Assembly: GCA_003864495.1 (NCBI GenBank)
Contig: ML133488.1
Location: 2,177,193-2,241,192, forward strand
DNA length: 64,000 nt
Origin: Nemopilema nomurai
Lineage: Eukaryota > Cnidaria > Scyphozoa > Rhizostomeae > Rhizostomatidae
Reading direction: 5' to 3'
Part shown: one piece after another, positions 35,113-49,300 of the stretch
How the letters are laid out: each line of letters begins with the position of its first letter
Position numbering within the stretch: the stretch's first letter is position 1
Made by a program: the position numbers and the translations under genes
The notes under the pieces: model-generated
The model's database searches: none
The model's input: only the letters and a program-made list of their open reading frames with translations
What the model was told of the DNA's origin: nothing

Positions 35113-36224
35113 ACGGAAAGAAGGGAAGAAAGCCTGCAAAGCTGCTCTCTTCAAACGCAAATCCGAATGCACAGAAAACTTCGGCGAGAAGAAGGCAGAA
35201 GGGTGGCAGTCTAAAGGAGATACCATGCCCACTTCTCGTTCGAATCTACAACGAGAACACGGCTGCAGTGGACAGAGCAGAACAGATGAGAACAGCTTAT
35301 TGCTGTGCAAGGGAATCTTGCCGATGGTGGACTTACATACTTTGGTTTTTGGTGGACCTTTCCATTTCAAACGTGTTTGTTTTAACGAAGAAGGCACCAA
35401 ACCATAAGAAGGCACTAAACCATAATGGTAGAGTATCAGAGCTGGGAATCTGGTGTCGGGACCCAGACCCGGTTTGGTAAGTTTACACGAAATCGAGTAG
35501 ACACGCGAGCTGGTGTAACAGAGGCCAGTTGCAGTAGAGAGTTTGTTGCAGTCGTAATAAAATGGAATGGTCATTAAGAGTTGAACGAAGTGGTGATTTT
35601 TCTCTGCGTCTTCTTCTTTTGATCTCGTCCATCATTGAACATTTGGATAGGGGTACTGCTAGAAATAGCGGTCCCAACATCTGGAATAAGTGTTCCTTGG
35701 CACAAAAGCTATCGGCTGGTGACCTGCTGGTGCTGTGTTGTGATCTAATTATTGTAAATTGCAGGCGACTACCTGTCTCCCCTGTATTGAAGCACGTTGT
35801 GTGTTTTATAGTTAGTTCAGATTCTGGAATCTACAAGATTGTAATTGATCCATTTTGTCGAGGTTTCTTTTAAAAGAAATACAGTAATTTTTACCGTCAC
35901 CTGATCACACAAGAAGCTCCTTACAGCGTTAGCTTCGTTTTCAATTCCGAGTCTCGTTTTCACAAACGAATATGAAAAGGGTCTCTTGCACAGAGAAAGA
36001 AACAGAATGCATTTTATTGAAGAGTGGATGGTAAGTTATTTGCCTTTTTACAACCTCAAACCAAAGCAATTTTTACACTTTCTAAGAAGGCTGAATGATG
36101 CAATGAAGTTTTCCAAATATTTTCAATTTCGAAAATTCACAGCTTGTCTACTGACAATTCAAACAGAAAATTTTTGTACGAAGCTCTCAATATGTTGGTT
36201 TCTATTATTACTCTTTACGTAGAG
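35113..36224. other. Intergenic sequence, no gene recognised
   Basis: Short unrelated open frames on both strands; no motif, repeat or splice-linked coding series seen. Confidence 0.35.
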
Positions 36225-36360
36225 TAGTTTAGAGCAGAGTGGAGTAGAGTAGAGTAGGGTAGGGTAGAGTGGAGTAGGGTAGGAGGGGGTAGAGTAGGGT
36301 AGGGTAAAATAGAGTAGGACAGGGTAGAGTGGAGTAGGGTAGATTCGAGTAGAGACGAGC
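36225..36360. repeat. GAGTA/GGGTA pentanucleotide-like repeat
   Basis: Degenerate repeats of GTAGAGTAGGGTAGAGTGGA on the plus strand. Purine-rich, with many short G runs. It lies between transposon remnants. Confidence 0.85.
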
Positions 36361-36635
36361 AGTAGAAACCTAGACGCTGAAGGGTAATTAAAGACGAAGA
36401 ACAGCCATCGTGGGCCCCTCTGAAGATTCTCCTGCTGCCAACAAAGATCGCGCGTTGTAAGCTTTACTGGCTACTACGATCTTTTTGTTCTATACTACCT
36501 AGTCGACCGAACAAAAGTTGGACAGTGCTTAATATACTGCAATGGTAAGAAGTATCCCACAAATGGAGAGGCTCGTTCAAGAGTGCAGTGTGAATCGATC
36601 CAGAGTGATTTAAGTTAAAAAATTTATAATTAAAT

Positions 36636-37960
36636 ATGTCTCTAATACATGCACAGGTAATTATTTCCAATCGGGATAGAGTTTCCAATCTTTTGAAGAA
36701 GTTTCCCAAAGTTATAGCAAACTCAAGCCGATCAACTGTCGGCCATCACTGTTTACCCTCAACCAAGTGTAAACGAGTCGAACATAGAACTGTTCAAGGC
36801 CGGAAGCCTCATGAAACACAATTGCAAAGGGAATTGTTGAATGATGATCTGATCGAGTCTATCGATACGATTATCCAGGACCAAATCGACCAGGAAGTAG
36901 AAGAATGTCAGTTTATAAGTATCAAGGTTGACGAAACGGCAGATATATCTACTAAGGAACAAGTGAGTGCAAGCATACGCCTTGACAAGAAAGGAGAGAT
37001 TGTAGAAAGATTTTTGAAGTTTTATAATGTTAGTTCTGACAGAACTGCACCTGTTATCACTGCAATCATCAAAAATATTTTCAAAGGTATGGATCTTCAA
37101 TTCAAAAGAAGCTCAGTATGCAGACATATCATGAAGCTTCTGTTATGTCTGGCAACATTGCAGGAGTTCAAACTTAAGTTAGGCAAGAGTACCCTTGTGC
37201 ATTTTTCTTCCATTCTGCTACCCATAAGCTTAATTTTGCCAATCAGCTTCAGCCATTCCTGCTATCAAGGTTTTTTGCAAATATCAGTGCATTTAGTAAT
37301 TTCACCAGCTTAAGATAAGAAAGAAAATATTTTTTTCCAGCACATGGAGTTGAAATTCCACAGCCAGGGGACACAAGATGGTATTATCGACCCCGTACTG
37401 TTTCTGCTCTTTTAAAGAAATACAAAGATATTTTAGAACTGTTGGATATTATTCTTGAAAATCCACAAAGCTGGGGTGATTCAACCCTCACTCACGCCAG
37501 TAGTTTATTACATTGTTTGAACAGCTTTTTATTTTATTTCTTATCAAAGTCCTCCACAAAATCTTGAAACAATCTTCTATCCTCTATATGTTCCTTCAGA
37601 ACAGAAATACTGACTTCAGTTATGGTGTTCAAATAATAAGGTCAGACTTGGCCAACCATCTTCCAGGTCAGACTTGAAATACAACTTCAAGCAGCTGTTT
37701 TTTGAAATAATTGACAATACAAGAGTTATGATGGAAGAGAGGTTCGCAGATTGCAAGAAATTTTCATTCCTGGATTTAGTAAATCCTAGACTTTTCCCAT
37801 AATGGAAAGATAAGGTTCCATCTAACATGCTAGCTTCTTTAAAATCTGCCTATGGTTCTTTGTATCTCAGGTCATTCATTTATTCCTTTTGCCTACACAA
37901 ACTTTCAAATGCTGACAACTACCCTGATATTGTATAAAAAAATTGCACATTGATATTTCA
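36636..37960 (+). pseudogene. hAT-superfamily transposase remnant, ZMYM1/DUF4371-like
   Basis: The frame 36636-37313 contains ISIKVDETADISTKEQ, then VSASIRL, LDKKGEIVERFLKFYNV and TAPVITAIIKNIF, the DUF4371-type core of hAT transposases with its first catalytic Asp in VDET. The frame is lost after that. In another frame the region reads ASVMSGNIAGVQT, stop, FFHSATHKLNF, and later GDTRWYYRPRTVSALLKKY, the order expected for the rest of the core. Several stops and shifts show it is dead. I did not find the C-terminal dimerisation domain or inverted ends. Confidence 0.72.
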
Positions 37961-40354
37961 AAAGCAAGCCATGGGTGTACGGCTACATTGATAAGTGAAT
38001 TTGAGAACAAACGCAACTTATTCGTTCCTTGGACAATTTATAATCTCCTTAACTTTATTCAAATATGGTAAAAAGAACATCAAACGAGAGTTTATCTGGA
38101 CTGATGAAGAAATTCCGTTGTTGCTCCAAATAATTACTGATTTCAGGGCAAGAAAGATAACGCAGGGCCTAGACTGGGAGACTGTCAAGGCCAAACATGA
38201 GGAGATAATGGCGCAGTTTCACTCGCCAATGTGCCAACTTAAGACCTCGCTGAGAGCCGAACAGATAAAGCGTATCAGTTTTGCTACGGATAGCTAGGAG
38301 TGTAGACAGTTTATCCACAGTTTCGCGGTCACTAGGGCCGAGTCCCCTTAGGTCTGGGACTTTGATCACGAGGAACTAAAATGGCGATCTCCAATTAACA
38401 ATACCAAGTCTCAAGCCTAGTTGAGACATTAGAGAGTTATCTACGGCTACTAGCTCAACTGGTTCTAATCTTGTGCAACAAATGGAAACAATAGACGAAA
38501 ATGATGTCGTTACGATAATAAAAAAAAAATAGTCACGTTGCCAATGACAAAAAGAAATATTGGATCGAAAGTCAGCAATCAGGATACCAGAAAGATTCCT
38601 CTTTGATGTCTTGCTACATCCATGAAAAGAGAGGGTGCATTATCATGGTTCAATGGTGGAATTTGCTGACAGAACCACCTCGAAGCAATTCAATATCACC
38701 AAGGCGAGAAAAGTCACAGACAGTTTTTTTCTGCCATTGTTCAGGCAATTTGTTTAAGGAAGAGAATCCTCGGAGGGTGTCACCAGACATTGAGAATTAA
38801 GTTATTGGAAGGTCTCGAGGCGCATTGGGTCGAAAATTTCACCCATGGCACTGCCATTGGTACCCCGTTTGCCCCCAACATTGCAAAAATCTAAATCATT
38901 CATTGAACAAAATTCTTTGCCTATCAAAACATTAACAAAGCTGCTAATTAGAGCACTTCGACAAATATCGGAAAATTTTATAATGAGAAAATTATTGACA
39001 CTAGCATTGGTGAAAGTATTTTGAAACATTTTATTCAACGGCTGATTTTAATTCTGCCGTTGACTTATTATTCGGTGAATTGTTACTGAATAATCTATTA
39101 AAGTGAACATTTGAGTTTTTAATGACGGAAAACAATTCGAAAATTAAACGAATCCGTTGGTGCAGTTTGACGTTGATCACTCAAACATTTGAGGAAGTCG
39201 TCAAACCACTGTGACACAAAGCTGTCTTCACCTGATGACAGCTGGATATGCCTTTTCCCTCTAGCTCAGTTGTACACAGGACAAGCTGATTATATTTTCA
39301 TAAACGCCTCTCTTCGTCAATTCGCTGCATCGCAGCAACAATCTACTTTACTTGTACAACACCTTGGAAGAAACCACGTGGTGCCCAAAAGACTGACCTC
39401 AAGCAAAGTGAGAAGTAGGAAAAATCAGCCAGCCATTAATGAAGACTATTCGTGAGCCATTGCAGAAGGGAGCTTATAAGAAAGAGGTTGCAGGGAAATT
39501 TCTACAGCACCTCTGAACAGGTAAACAGGGATTCCACCATGCAACTCGCTTCAGAAAAGAAAAGTTCACGGGAAATTGCCCGCAACTGATAGAAACCTCA
39601 ATATAAAAATGCATAAACAAGCGCATCAAAACGAGACAAAGGCCTAACAGTAACGGGAGGTATAGAGAAAGCGACGCCTCGGGAGATGGCGAACTGCTTG
39701 TCAAGCAATCATAACAGAACATGCGCTTTGACAAAACAGCAAACACTCTGAGCTTCCTGATGCGAGGTTTCATGAAACATTTCTGCTTTGAAACGAACGC
39801 TTTCAGTCATATCCACCAAAACAAAAGCTTTCCTTCATGTAGTGGAATTTGGCTGGAGAGGCCTTTTGAAACCGGGTTGGAAACTTATAACTATAAAATA
39901 AAATGTATTAAGCTCAATAACAATATATCGATGTTTGGATCTTTTTCAAGATGGTTTAAGGGAGAAACAAGTTTAAACAATAAGTTTAAACAATGGGTTG
40001 GAAAAAAAGAAAATTATTTAAAATAAAATTTGCCACTTGGCTTTTTTATAAAGACCGCGAATGAAGTTTGAAAAAAGTAATAATTTGAATTTAAAATATA
40101 AAATTTTCAAACTGAAGCAAAATTTAGTGCAAAAGGATCACTTTATTCGAACTTAAAACAATTCGAATCGCCAACATCAATATCATATTCGAAGGAAATT
40201 GGAAAACCCTTCGAAACTCTCATGACACCATATAGAGGCTAAATTTTCATCGATAACTACCACGATTAATTGAAGAAGAGGCATAGAGCTCTTCAATACA
40301 AATAAATTGCTATTTACATTCCTGAATTTGACCAGAGGACTCCGCCGGCGGCGA
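37961..40354. other. Intergenic sequence downstream of FIBP, no gene recognised
   Basis: AT-rich, with only short open frames. It contains the likely FIBP polyadenylation signal near its right end. The region 39900-40120 is rich in A and T runs. Confidence 0.4.
40142..40147 (-). promoter_or_regulatory. FIBP: Candidate FIBP polyadenylation signal
   Basis: AATAAA on the minus strand about 210 nt past the FIBP stop codon. It is the nearest canonical hexamer I noticed in that direction. Confidence 0.45.
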
Positions 40355-43300
40355 TCAGACGTGGTACATTTGCAGCAAGCATTCTTTCATTGGCTTCAAG
40401 TAACGACAGTAGCTCGATCCGGTTTTCGGTGGTGCGTTGGTTCTGCAGAAAGCGATAAACGAATAAGAGGTTGCACGATGAAGTGTTCATGGATACGAGA
40501 TCAAAGTCATGGTCTCTATTCTTCATGTTGACAAACGTGACGATACATATAAGCGTTGGATATTTAGTAATCTCGCATTCGATACCCCTGCATGCTGAAA
40601 GCGCCTGCTCATTGCCTCTGCGTCTCGGAAAAGAGACATTAAAAAGTGCTTCTTTTCTCCCACAAGATAAAATCGAAGGTTTATTTAAGTTCTCCAAACG
40701 GTCTGACATTCATGTGTCATCGATAGCTTGCCATTTTCAACACTTCAGCATCATCAATTGAAAAATTTACAAACAAAGACTAACCTAGAAGCCAACGTGG
40801 ACTTAAGCAAACACGAATCTAGAAACAGTGAAACAATAAAGAGAAAATCTTTTGCAATATTAGGACTAATTTCTAACCAGTTTATAAAGACTCATTTCTG
40901 ACCGGTATATAAGGACTCATTTCTGACCGGTATATAAGGACTCATTAATGACCGGTATATGAGGACTCATTAGTGACCGGTATAGGAGGACTCATTTTGG
41001 ACTGGCTAGGAACTTACTTTAGCAATGGCTTGATACCATCTTCACAGTTGATAAGCGTGTCTAAAAACAGTTCGAATTCGTGCTTGCTCCACTCCAGTTG
41101 TTTTATCGGCTCTATTATCTTTAATGAAATACGAAAAAGAGGTTTTAAAGAGCGTAAGTGAGCTTAGTAAGGCATAGAACGGGGCAACTTCGAAAACGAC
41201 TCATATGACATAAGTTAGCTTGGAGGAAATCGTGCTTCTTCCGATAAAAATATCTTATTTGCAAGTACAAAACTACAAAAAAATTAATAAACTAGGCCCT
41301 CTTTTGAGCACCTCTCTTGAAAAGCCACCGCCTGTTAAATAGAATACCAAAGACGCCCCTGGCTTTCATTCTACGTATTAGCGCATTGCAGTAAACATTC
41401 AAAGAATTCAGAAAAGAAGGACTGCCTCACTTTTTCGACGGAATGATTGAAAAACTCCCTCACTTCTCGGCTGCTTGGCATACTGGACCCAATATGAAAA
41501 ATCTTTTGAGATATATTCTGAAATAAAGTCACAAAAAAACAGATTAGTCAGGGTGAGCGTGAAACAGGTATAGGTACTAATGTGCTAATAAACAACATTT
41601 ATGAGACGAGAATAAGCGATTAGTCTTTGCCTCGTAATGAATGAAAATAAGCAGAATAAATCCACCAGTTTGAATTTGCTTAGAAATAGATAAGCAAATT
41701 GTGTTATTCACAAGAGCTTTTTATGAAAATTAATCATTCAATATATATTTCGAGCATTACAAGTTTAAAGCTCGTTATGTTGAGAAAATACTTGTTATGA
41801 AGAGAAATGCCAAAACATATTTGCCAGTAAATACAATTCCAGAATTCAGCAACCAAAATCATTTGCACGAAATCAACTGTTTCATGGGCTTTATTGCACC
41901 CATTGACCAAAACCAATAGGTTCACACTGCACATAGTAATAAAGGTTGTGCGAAATTGCCAACAAACGTTTTTTGTGACATTGCATGATTCGGACGGCGA
42001 TAAAGATACTCTTATTTTTTCTGAACGAATTCATGGCTAATCACATCGAGCCAAGGAAACATTTATAAATTACTGAGAAAGTTAACATTTCGTAGTTGGG
42101 CAGATTATTTTCAATAGTAATAAGTTTCAATGAGGTAAATAGTGATGTTTGAGGAACAAAAGAGAAAAAAAAGAAGCCTCACTCGAAAACAGCCGTCGAC
42201 AGACTTTGCCAATCCGGCTTGACTATCATTTTCCAGAGAAGAAACCACGGTACTGAAAGCAAAAGATAATAGTTAAAATTGATTGAAACCTAAACAGTCC
42301 TATGAAATGAAATAAATAATCCAGGAAGAACTAAACAAAATATTGCAGTGGCCAAATTTTCTGCAGAAGAGTATGACCAACTGTCCCAAACAACAAAGGA
42401 GACTTCAAATTCCTTTCTGCTGATTAGAATTCGATTAGGTATTCGACACACTCCATTTGATGCATATAGAAGGTTGAAATTATAAAATCGAAATTGAATA
42501 TCAGTGCATTTCAATCCCCCTGGAACACCTAGCAACATCCATGTGGTTTCCTACTTCATAAATATATAGACAAAGAATATATCATTGAATAACATTTAAC
42601 TAAACCTGACATTCCTTGTTTTTACTATTCTCTAACGAGTCATTTACATTACATAGTTAGATCGGCAATGCAACAAGTGATACAAGACATTTCATTTACA
42701 AACTCATAAAATTATAAATTAAAAGAACAAATCAAAAATAAAACTAAGTTGCACAAAATCAGATTAAGTAAGCCCTTATCATTAGATTGTTTATCAAGAT
42801 GCTGGTAAAAGTACATTACGAAATAATGAGATTACTTTTTCAGCTGGTCATTTATCTCTTTGTCTGATATAAGGTTTTTCAGGTCTCTAACTTCTTGGAA
42901 GAAATTGCGATCGAAATCATCATCAAAGCAGAGGATATCTAGAATAGAAAATTTTCATCTTCACTTAAATGTTAATATGTGCCGGCTACGCTATGCAGAT
43001 ATAGTGAAGGCAGTGAGAAGTGCAGGATAAATGGTTGAAGGAAAATCAACATTAATTGAACATGTAAGTGCAAATAAGTGCCGTAACAAGCATCGCGTGC
43101 AAAGATGCAGCATTTAATTGTTTTAGCTCATCACGTCTTAACGCCACGTAACAGTGACGAAACATCACATTAAAGTCACAAAACAACAGTCACGAAACAT
43201 CACGTAACAACAGTCGCGTAACATTACGTAGCAGTAACGTAACAGTCACGTGATATTTGCGTAACAGCACGCATCAGTAGCGTAAGCGGCCGCGTAACAC

Positions 43301-46300
43301 CATATCACAGTCGCGAAACAACAGTTACGAAACATCACGTAACAACAGTTGCGTAACATCAGGTAACGACAGTTGCGTAACATCATGTAACAGTATATAA
43401 CATCACGTTCAGCCTGGGTGTTGATACATAGCCAATTCAATTATTTACTGATCACATGTTTTTGAGAAAAAAGATGGCTTATCGTAGATCGGTTTTAAAA
43501 AAGTTTTTTATGGATTGGTTGAACTATTAAACGTGATTGCACCGGAAGGTTCGTTCAATGTATCATATGAGAAACCCAGACTCAACACAAAAAAGGGGAT
43601 TTGTGTCTTGACACAAAAAGGTCCACTTTTGTCTTGTCAAGTTTGGTCATGCAATTTTGGTAGTGTGAATATCGTTTTAAAGCAACTTATGAAAAAGGTG
43701 TTTCCTCACCAGAGCCCCAATTTCGTGGCCACATTTTCTAGTTTAGCTTGTCAATTACAATGCATATTCCTAAAGATTATTAGTCAAATGGGCTGTATTC
43801 AAGCGATAAACTTTAATTGGCAAACTTTAACAAACCTCCAACACACCAGTGTTTCAGCATTTGTCCGGCGCAGAATACGAAGTCATCGAAGTTCAGATAA
43901 AGAAGTCTGCGATTAGAAAAACCAACCACAAATGCATGTTGCCTCTATACCATGGTATATGAATGTCGAAGCTTTACTCCGAACTCGAGCTCAAAGAAGC
44001 TTTTTATTCCACAGAAAATGTCAGATTATTTCGAATGATTTGAAGTCTTGTACCAACTTCAACGGCTCTTACTTAACAAGCAGAGAACTCGGAGCCAGGG
44101 GATTGTCAAAAAAGAGGTTCCTGAGCTCATTTCAACTGAACTTACTAGCTTTAAAGCATGCTTAACATACATGACAAAGGATTGCATGAAGAGCAATGAC
44201 AAAAAAGCCATGTTGACTAGCGTGAAGGGGATACAATAAACAAGCATGGAAGTGACGTTAAGAAATCAGGGTGTCGGTAACAGGGATACAAAAGAAGACG
44301 TGATTACGTTGCAACAATGGCCGTATTGATCGATAATGGTTGTTTCAGAATGAACGAGAAGAAAGAAAAATAGTGTGCTTGAAGCGCGTTTTCATTGAAA
44401 TAAAGTCACCACGAATTCATGAAACAACACCTTTTTAATATCACTTTTTGAAATATTTCTTCAAAGTATAAGACATTTGAAACAAAATTTTGTGAAAGGA
44501 ATCAATTAAAAGCAATTTGTAATAAATTTGAGTGCCAAATATTTACCTTTTCCTTCCCGTGTCAAATCGGTTGACGAATATGAAGATCAGCGATGCATAC
44601 ACACTGTAAAGAGAAAAATTGATGAAATTCACAGTAACATAATGCTTGTAGGTTTTAAAGGTACTTTTAAAATGCAAGCATATGGCTTTTCCGACAATGA
44701 AACTTTTCCTTTGTGATTCTAGCAAAGGATGAATTAAAAACGGTATGTCCTGGAGCTTCTCCTTTTGATTTCGAAGTTTGAAAATTTCTATTTTAAAGGT
44801 CAAACAAGTTTGAAATTATTTTCAAGTCAACATGAATTGCAGCATTTAGAGGTGGGAGAAAGGGAACTACTGAAGTGCTTCTTAACATCCACTATTAAAG
44901 AATATAAAAATAATCTTGAATTAAAAAGGTAACCAGTACAAGGAAGCAGCAATACCTTTGCTAGTATAAATGCTTGATAGATGTCACAAAGAGTTTTTTG
45001 GGTGAAAGCTTAGAAAATGGAATACTTTACACAAAAGATGTCAATTATTCGCACTGTTTAACTACCAAATCAGGCTTGTGTCACTGACCATGTCAAAAGG
45101 AACTAAAAGACACACAAATGATCAGTAGCCATAAAAAAGATGGAAGCCAGATAATCTTAACAGTACCTTGCTAATGGTTCCATCACCAAGAATTGTTTCT
45201 GCATGATATCTAATGCATTGCCTTCACCATCTTCATAGGCTTTGAGAACATTCTTTACATTATCAAACTGTCAAATAAAAACTTCACAAATAGAATTACT
45301 TCATTCTTATTAATTACGATTATATGTAAAATATTTGAGAATGTAAATCGACAGCTGATTTGGGTGCACACCACAGGCCTTCCTGGGAAAGGCGTGCGAT
45401 CGCACTCGCACACCTTGGTACACGCCTCCCCACACTGAGAAGTGTGTTTAATCGCACGCCTGTTTTGTAATTATTCGTTTGTTTTTTAAACCTGGTTTCC
45501 ATTTACCTGCAACCGTAGAAAGGCTGCATGCAATGTGTTGCCGACAATAAGTTAAAAAGATTGCCTCGGAATCGTTGGCAGACGTGTGGCAAGCAAATGT
45601 TGATTAGCACAGGGAACTAAGAAGGTGGCAGTAACGCTTTGATGTTTACTTTGTTCGAATTAAACATTATGCGGTGCCAGCACGTCATTTTGGAAAGCCG
45701 TTGTGACGATTATTTCTTACAATAAAACACGGACCAAATGACCATAACACGGGGACTAGTTTTACACAATGTTTTGAGATTACAACTTTTCAGCATTGTA
45801 AACATGAAGTGCGCAGAAGTGCGGCAAGTTCCTGTTCATTCTTACTTTTTGAAAAGACAACAGAAAACATTTGGACATTTGGAAAATATTCCCCTAGAAT
45901 TCTTACAAAAATTGTACTCAACAATTCCGAGACGTCTGCATGCAGTCCGCCTTTCCCGTGGTTTCCCAACCAAGTATTAAAGAGAACACATGAAGCCATT
46001 GGACAATTCGACTAAAATTTCAAACCATTATTAATTAAAATATACTTTGTTGACTGTCAAAAGATCTACACTTGAAATATGGCGTCTTCAGAAAAGAAAA
46101 GTAAAGGGGTTACAAAGGACCTCTCCACTTTCTTGAAATGGGGCAAGGATTACATCATAGGCTACACTGTCGAAACCCTCGACAATAAACAGTGTGTGAC
46201 AAAGATTTGGTGCAAGTTGTGTGCAAAATATCGTGAACAGATTATCCGACATCCATCATGCAAAGGAGCTGCAGCTATTGCCGTGAAAGCATTTGCCGAT

Positions 46301-49300
46301 GGCACACCAATAGTCACCAAGTTTCAGGTAAATATTCTTTTTACAGATTTTTTCTTTGTAGTGCAAAGCACACATCGTCTGGGCTCGGAGTTTTTACACA
46401 GTTTTAAAAACAAGCGATTGATGTACGATTTTAAGAATTTTACACTTTATTTTAAGTGTTTTCTAATGTTAAATAATTGCTTTATTGTGATATGTCTTTA
46501 TAGGTTGACCGCCATCTTACTGGAGAAGCGCATAAGACAGCTTTATTGCTTGACAATCGAAAACCAGCTGAGGAGAAACTGGATACAAGCAAGCGACCGA
46601 TCCAGCCAGACATCAGAGCATCCTTAAATGAATCAGCACGTGATTCATTCACGAAGCTAATGAGGACTGCATATGAAATGGCAACAACACCCTCAATGGC
46701 TCACAAGCATTTCAAGGTCCTTGTAAAATGCCAGCGTGCTAATGGTGTGAGACTCGTGCAAGGGAAAGATTCAAGCAATGCAGCACGTGAATTTATACAT
46801 TACATTGCTGAGGCCATCGCAGAGAAGTGTGCAGGAATTGTTGCTGGCAGTGATTTTATGTCAATATTATCAGATGGCTCACAAGCACGCAAAACAAACG
46901 ATGAAAAGGAACTCGTACTTGTGCGAGTAGAACGAAATGGAATCCCTGTTTACTTCGTTGTTTCTCTTTTGGAGATGACCAGTCTTGGAGGGGGCAATTC
47001 AGATTCAATAAAAGCGGCTATTGACGGCATCTTTAAACAAAGTGAAAGTGAAGGGAATGGAAACCAGAATGGTCCAATACCATTGGCAAACTACAAAAAA
47101 ATGGTAGTCAGCGCAACTGCAGATGGTGCCAATGTTAACATGGGGATCTACTCTGGTGTGTTAACTCAGATGAAGCAGGAAAGAGATTGGCTGGTGACAA
47201 TTCATTGCGCCAATCACCGCCTGGAGTTGGCACTAAAGGATGCAATAAAACAATTTCAACCGTTCCGAGAAATTGACTCTTTCTATAGAGATATGTGGAG
47301 CCTATTTAAAAACTCTGGAAAACTAAAAGCAGAAGTTAAAAAAGCTTCTGAGGCCCTTGATATAAGTCATTATACTTTGCCAAAAATACATGGAACCCGA
47401 TTCCTGAGCCACCGGAGAAGGGGGTTAGCAAAACTCCTGCATAATTGGCCCACATATATTGTGGCATTTGATAATGCACTGGCTGCTACGAAAGGATATA
47501 CAGCTGACACAAGAGCAAAAGTTGGTGGATTTTTGAAAAAGTTAAAATCGTATCCATTTCTCTGCAAAGTAGCTGGTTATCTTGATGTTCTCGAAATCAT
47601 GGGCCCACTTTCTCTGGTTTTCGAAAAACATGACCTAATGGCTTTTGAGATACCCCCAGCTGTAGAGAAAACACTCGACACCTTGGAGGAAATTCAAGAG
47701 AATGCTTTGACCCCAGATTACATTCTCAGCAGCTACTTGGCAAAGTTTTGTGTAGCACAAGATGGTGATGTGACTAAAGTAAAAGCAAATTACCCCAAAG
47801 CTGGTCACGAGAGACGCAAACTAGAAAATCAAGAGTTTTTTGACTTGGAGGTAGAGCAAATGGTCAATGCTAGTTATGCAGCAACAGAAAAAGCACTTGA
47901 AATGCAGGCAAAAATGGCAGAAATTTTGTGTCCTTTAATTCGTAATCGCTTTTCGTCGTATGACCAAGATGTTTTTAAAGCTATGACCTGGATTGATCCA
48001 AAATACTGGGACCATTCCGATAAAAACTATGGCAAGGGTGACATCTCCACAGTTTGTGAAATTTTCAGGGAGCCTTTGGAAGCAGCATCTTTTAATAAAG
48101 GAAAAGTTTTTGAAGAATGGCGCTCTTTAAAGATCCTTCAAAAGTCGCTGTATGCAAAGATGGAGTCAAGGCCATTTTGGGAAAATATAATAACATATCG
48201 AAAACGAGAGTTCCCAAATTTGTCACTTCTTGTGAGCTTGTGTCTGTGTGTTTCTGGTTCGAATTCCTCAGTGGAGCGCGCCTTCAACATTTTGACCACT
48301 ATTTTATCAGATCGCCGACTCAGCATGTCTCACGATACAATGGAAAATTGCATACTGATTGCTGGAAACGACAGCAATTGGTCGAAGGAAGAAAAAGATG
48401 AACTCATAATGCGCGCTGTTGACATTTACATGGAAAAAAGAAGGACGGCAGTACATGCACAAAGTACTGAAGACGATCGACCAAACAGCTACAAAACATT
48501 TAAACAGGACGAATCAGATACTGAATCTACTTCTTCGGACAGCGAAGTTAGCTTATCAGAATGACTAAACTTTAGAGTTCAATCATGTTTTGCCGTGACA
48601 ATCCTTTTAGTTCAAGCTTATTTCAGTAAAAAGCAGATCCTTTTATGATAGTAATGTTATGTTGAAAACAGATGAAATGACTTAAGAAATGAGTATGCAA
48701 ATTATTTATGGCTCTATATAGTATGCAACTGAATATATGTAGTAATAAGACAAAATACCAATAGCACTCCATCGCACTCCTACCACAATCTAGGAGTGCG
48801 AAATGCCACACGTGTGCTAATTTATTCCCAGGAAGGCCCCAGGTGAACAATGTGGTTCTTCAAAAAATTTATTAAGATTTTGGAGTCAACTGAATCAAGC
48901 CTCAGGTGCAGAGACATTAAAAAGAGCAAAAAGAAACGTAAAATAAAGTAAAGAACTTTATAAAATGAGTTGATTTGAACTAAGTCAAAAACGACTTGCT
49001 TCTCAGTCTTGGTCGTTTGATGTGGTCGTATGAAATTTTGTTTTTCATTAGCTGAGCAACATCGGCTGATTCTTTTAATGGTGCCTATTGTGTCTTCCTA
49101 TTGTGATGTGATGTGTTGATCGCATTGCCAAAATTATTTTACTTAAAAAGGCTACTCGCTGTGCTATGTTCAAATTCCCCCAGAAACATGGTGCTCATCA
49201 GGTTTTGTTCAAATTTCTGCCTTCCCGTTTAGGTTAATTAATAGTGAATATAAAAGGGATATTTGCGAGAGATTGACTATGGAAATCGAAAGATACTGCA

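Noticed and set aside
43515..44239. Plus-strand frames of 133 and 63 codons within FIBP
   Set aside because: They lie in a FIBP intron, carry no recognised motif and show no splice continuation. They may be old transposon debris.
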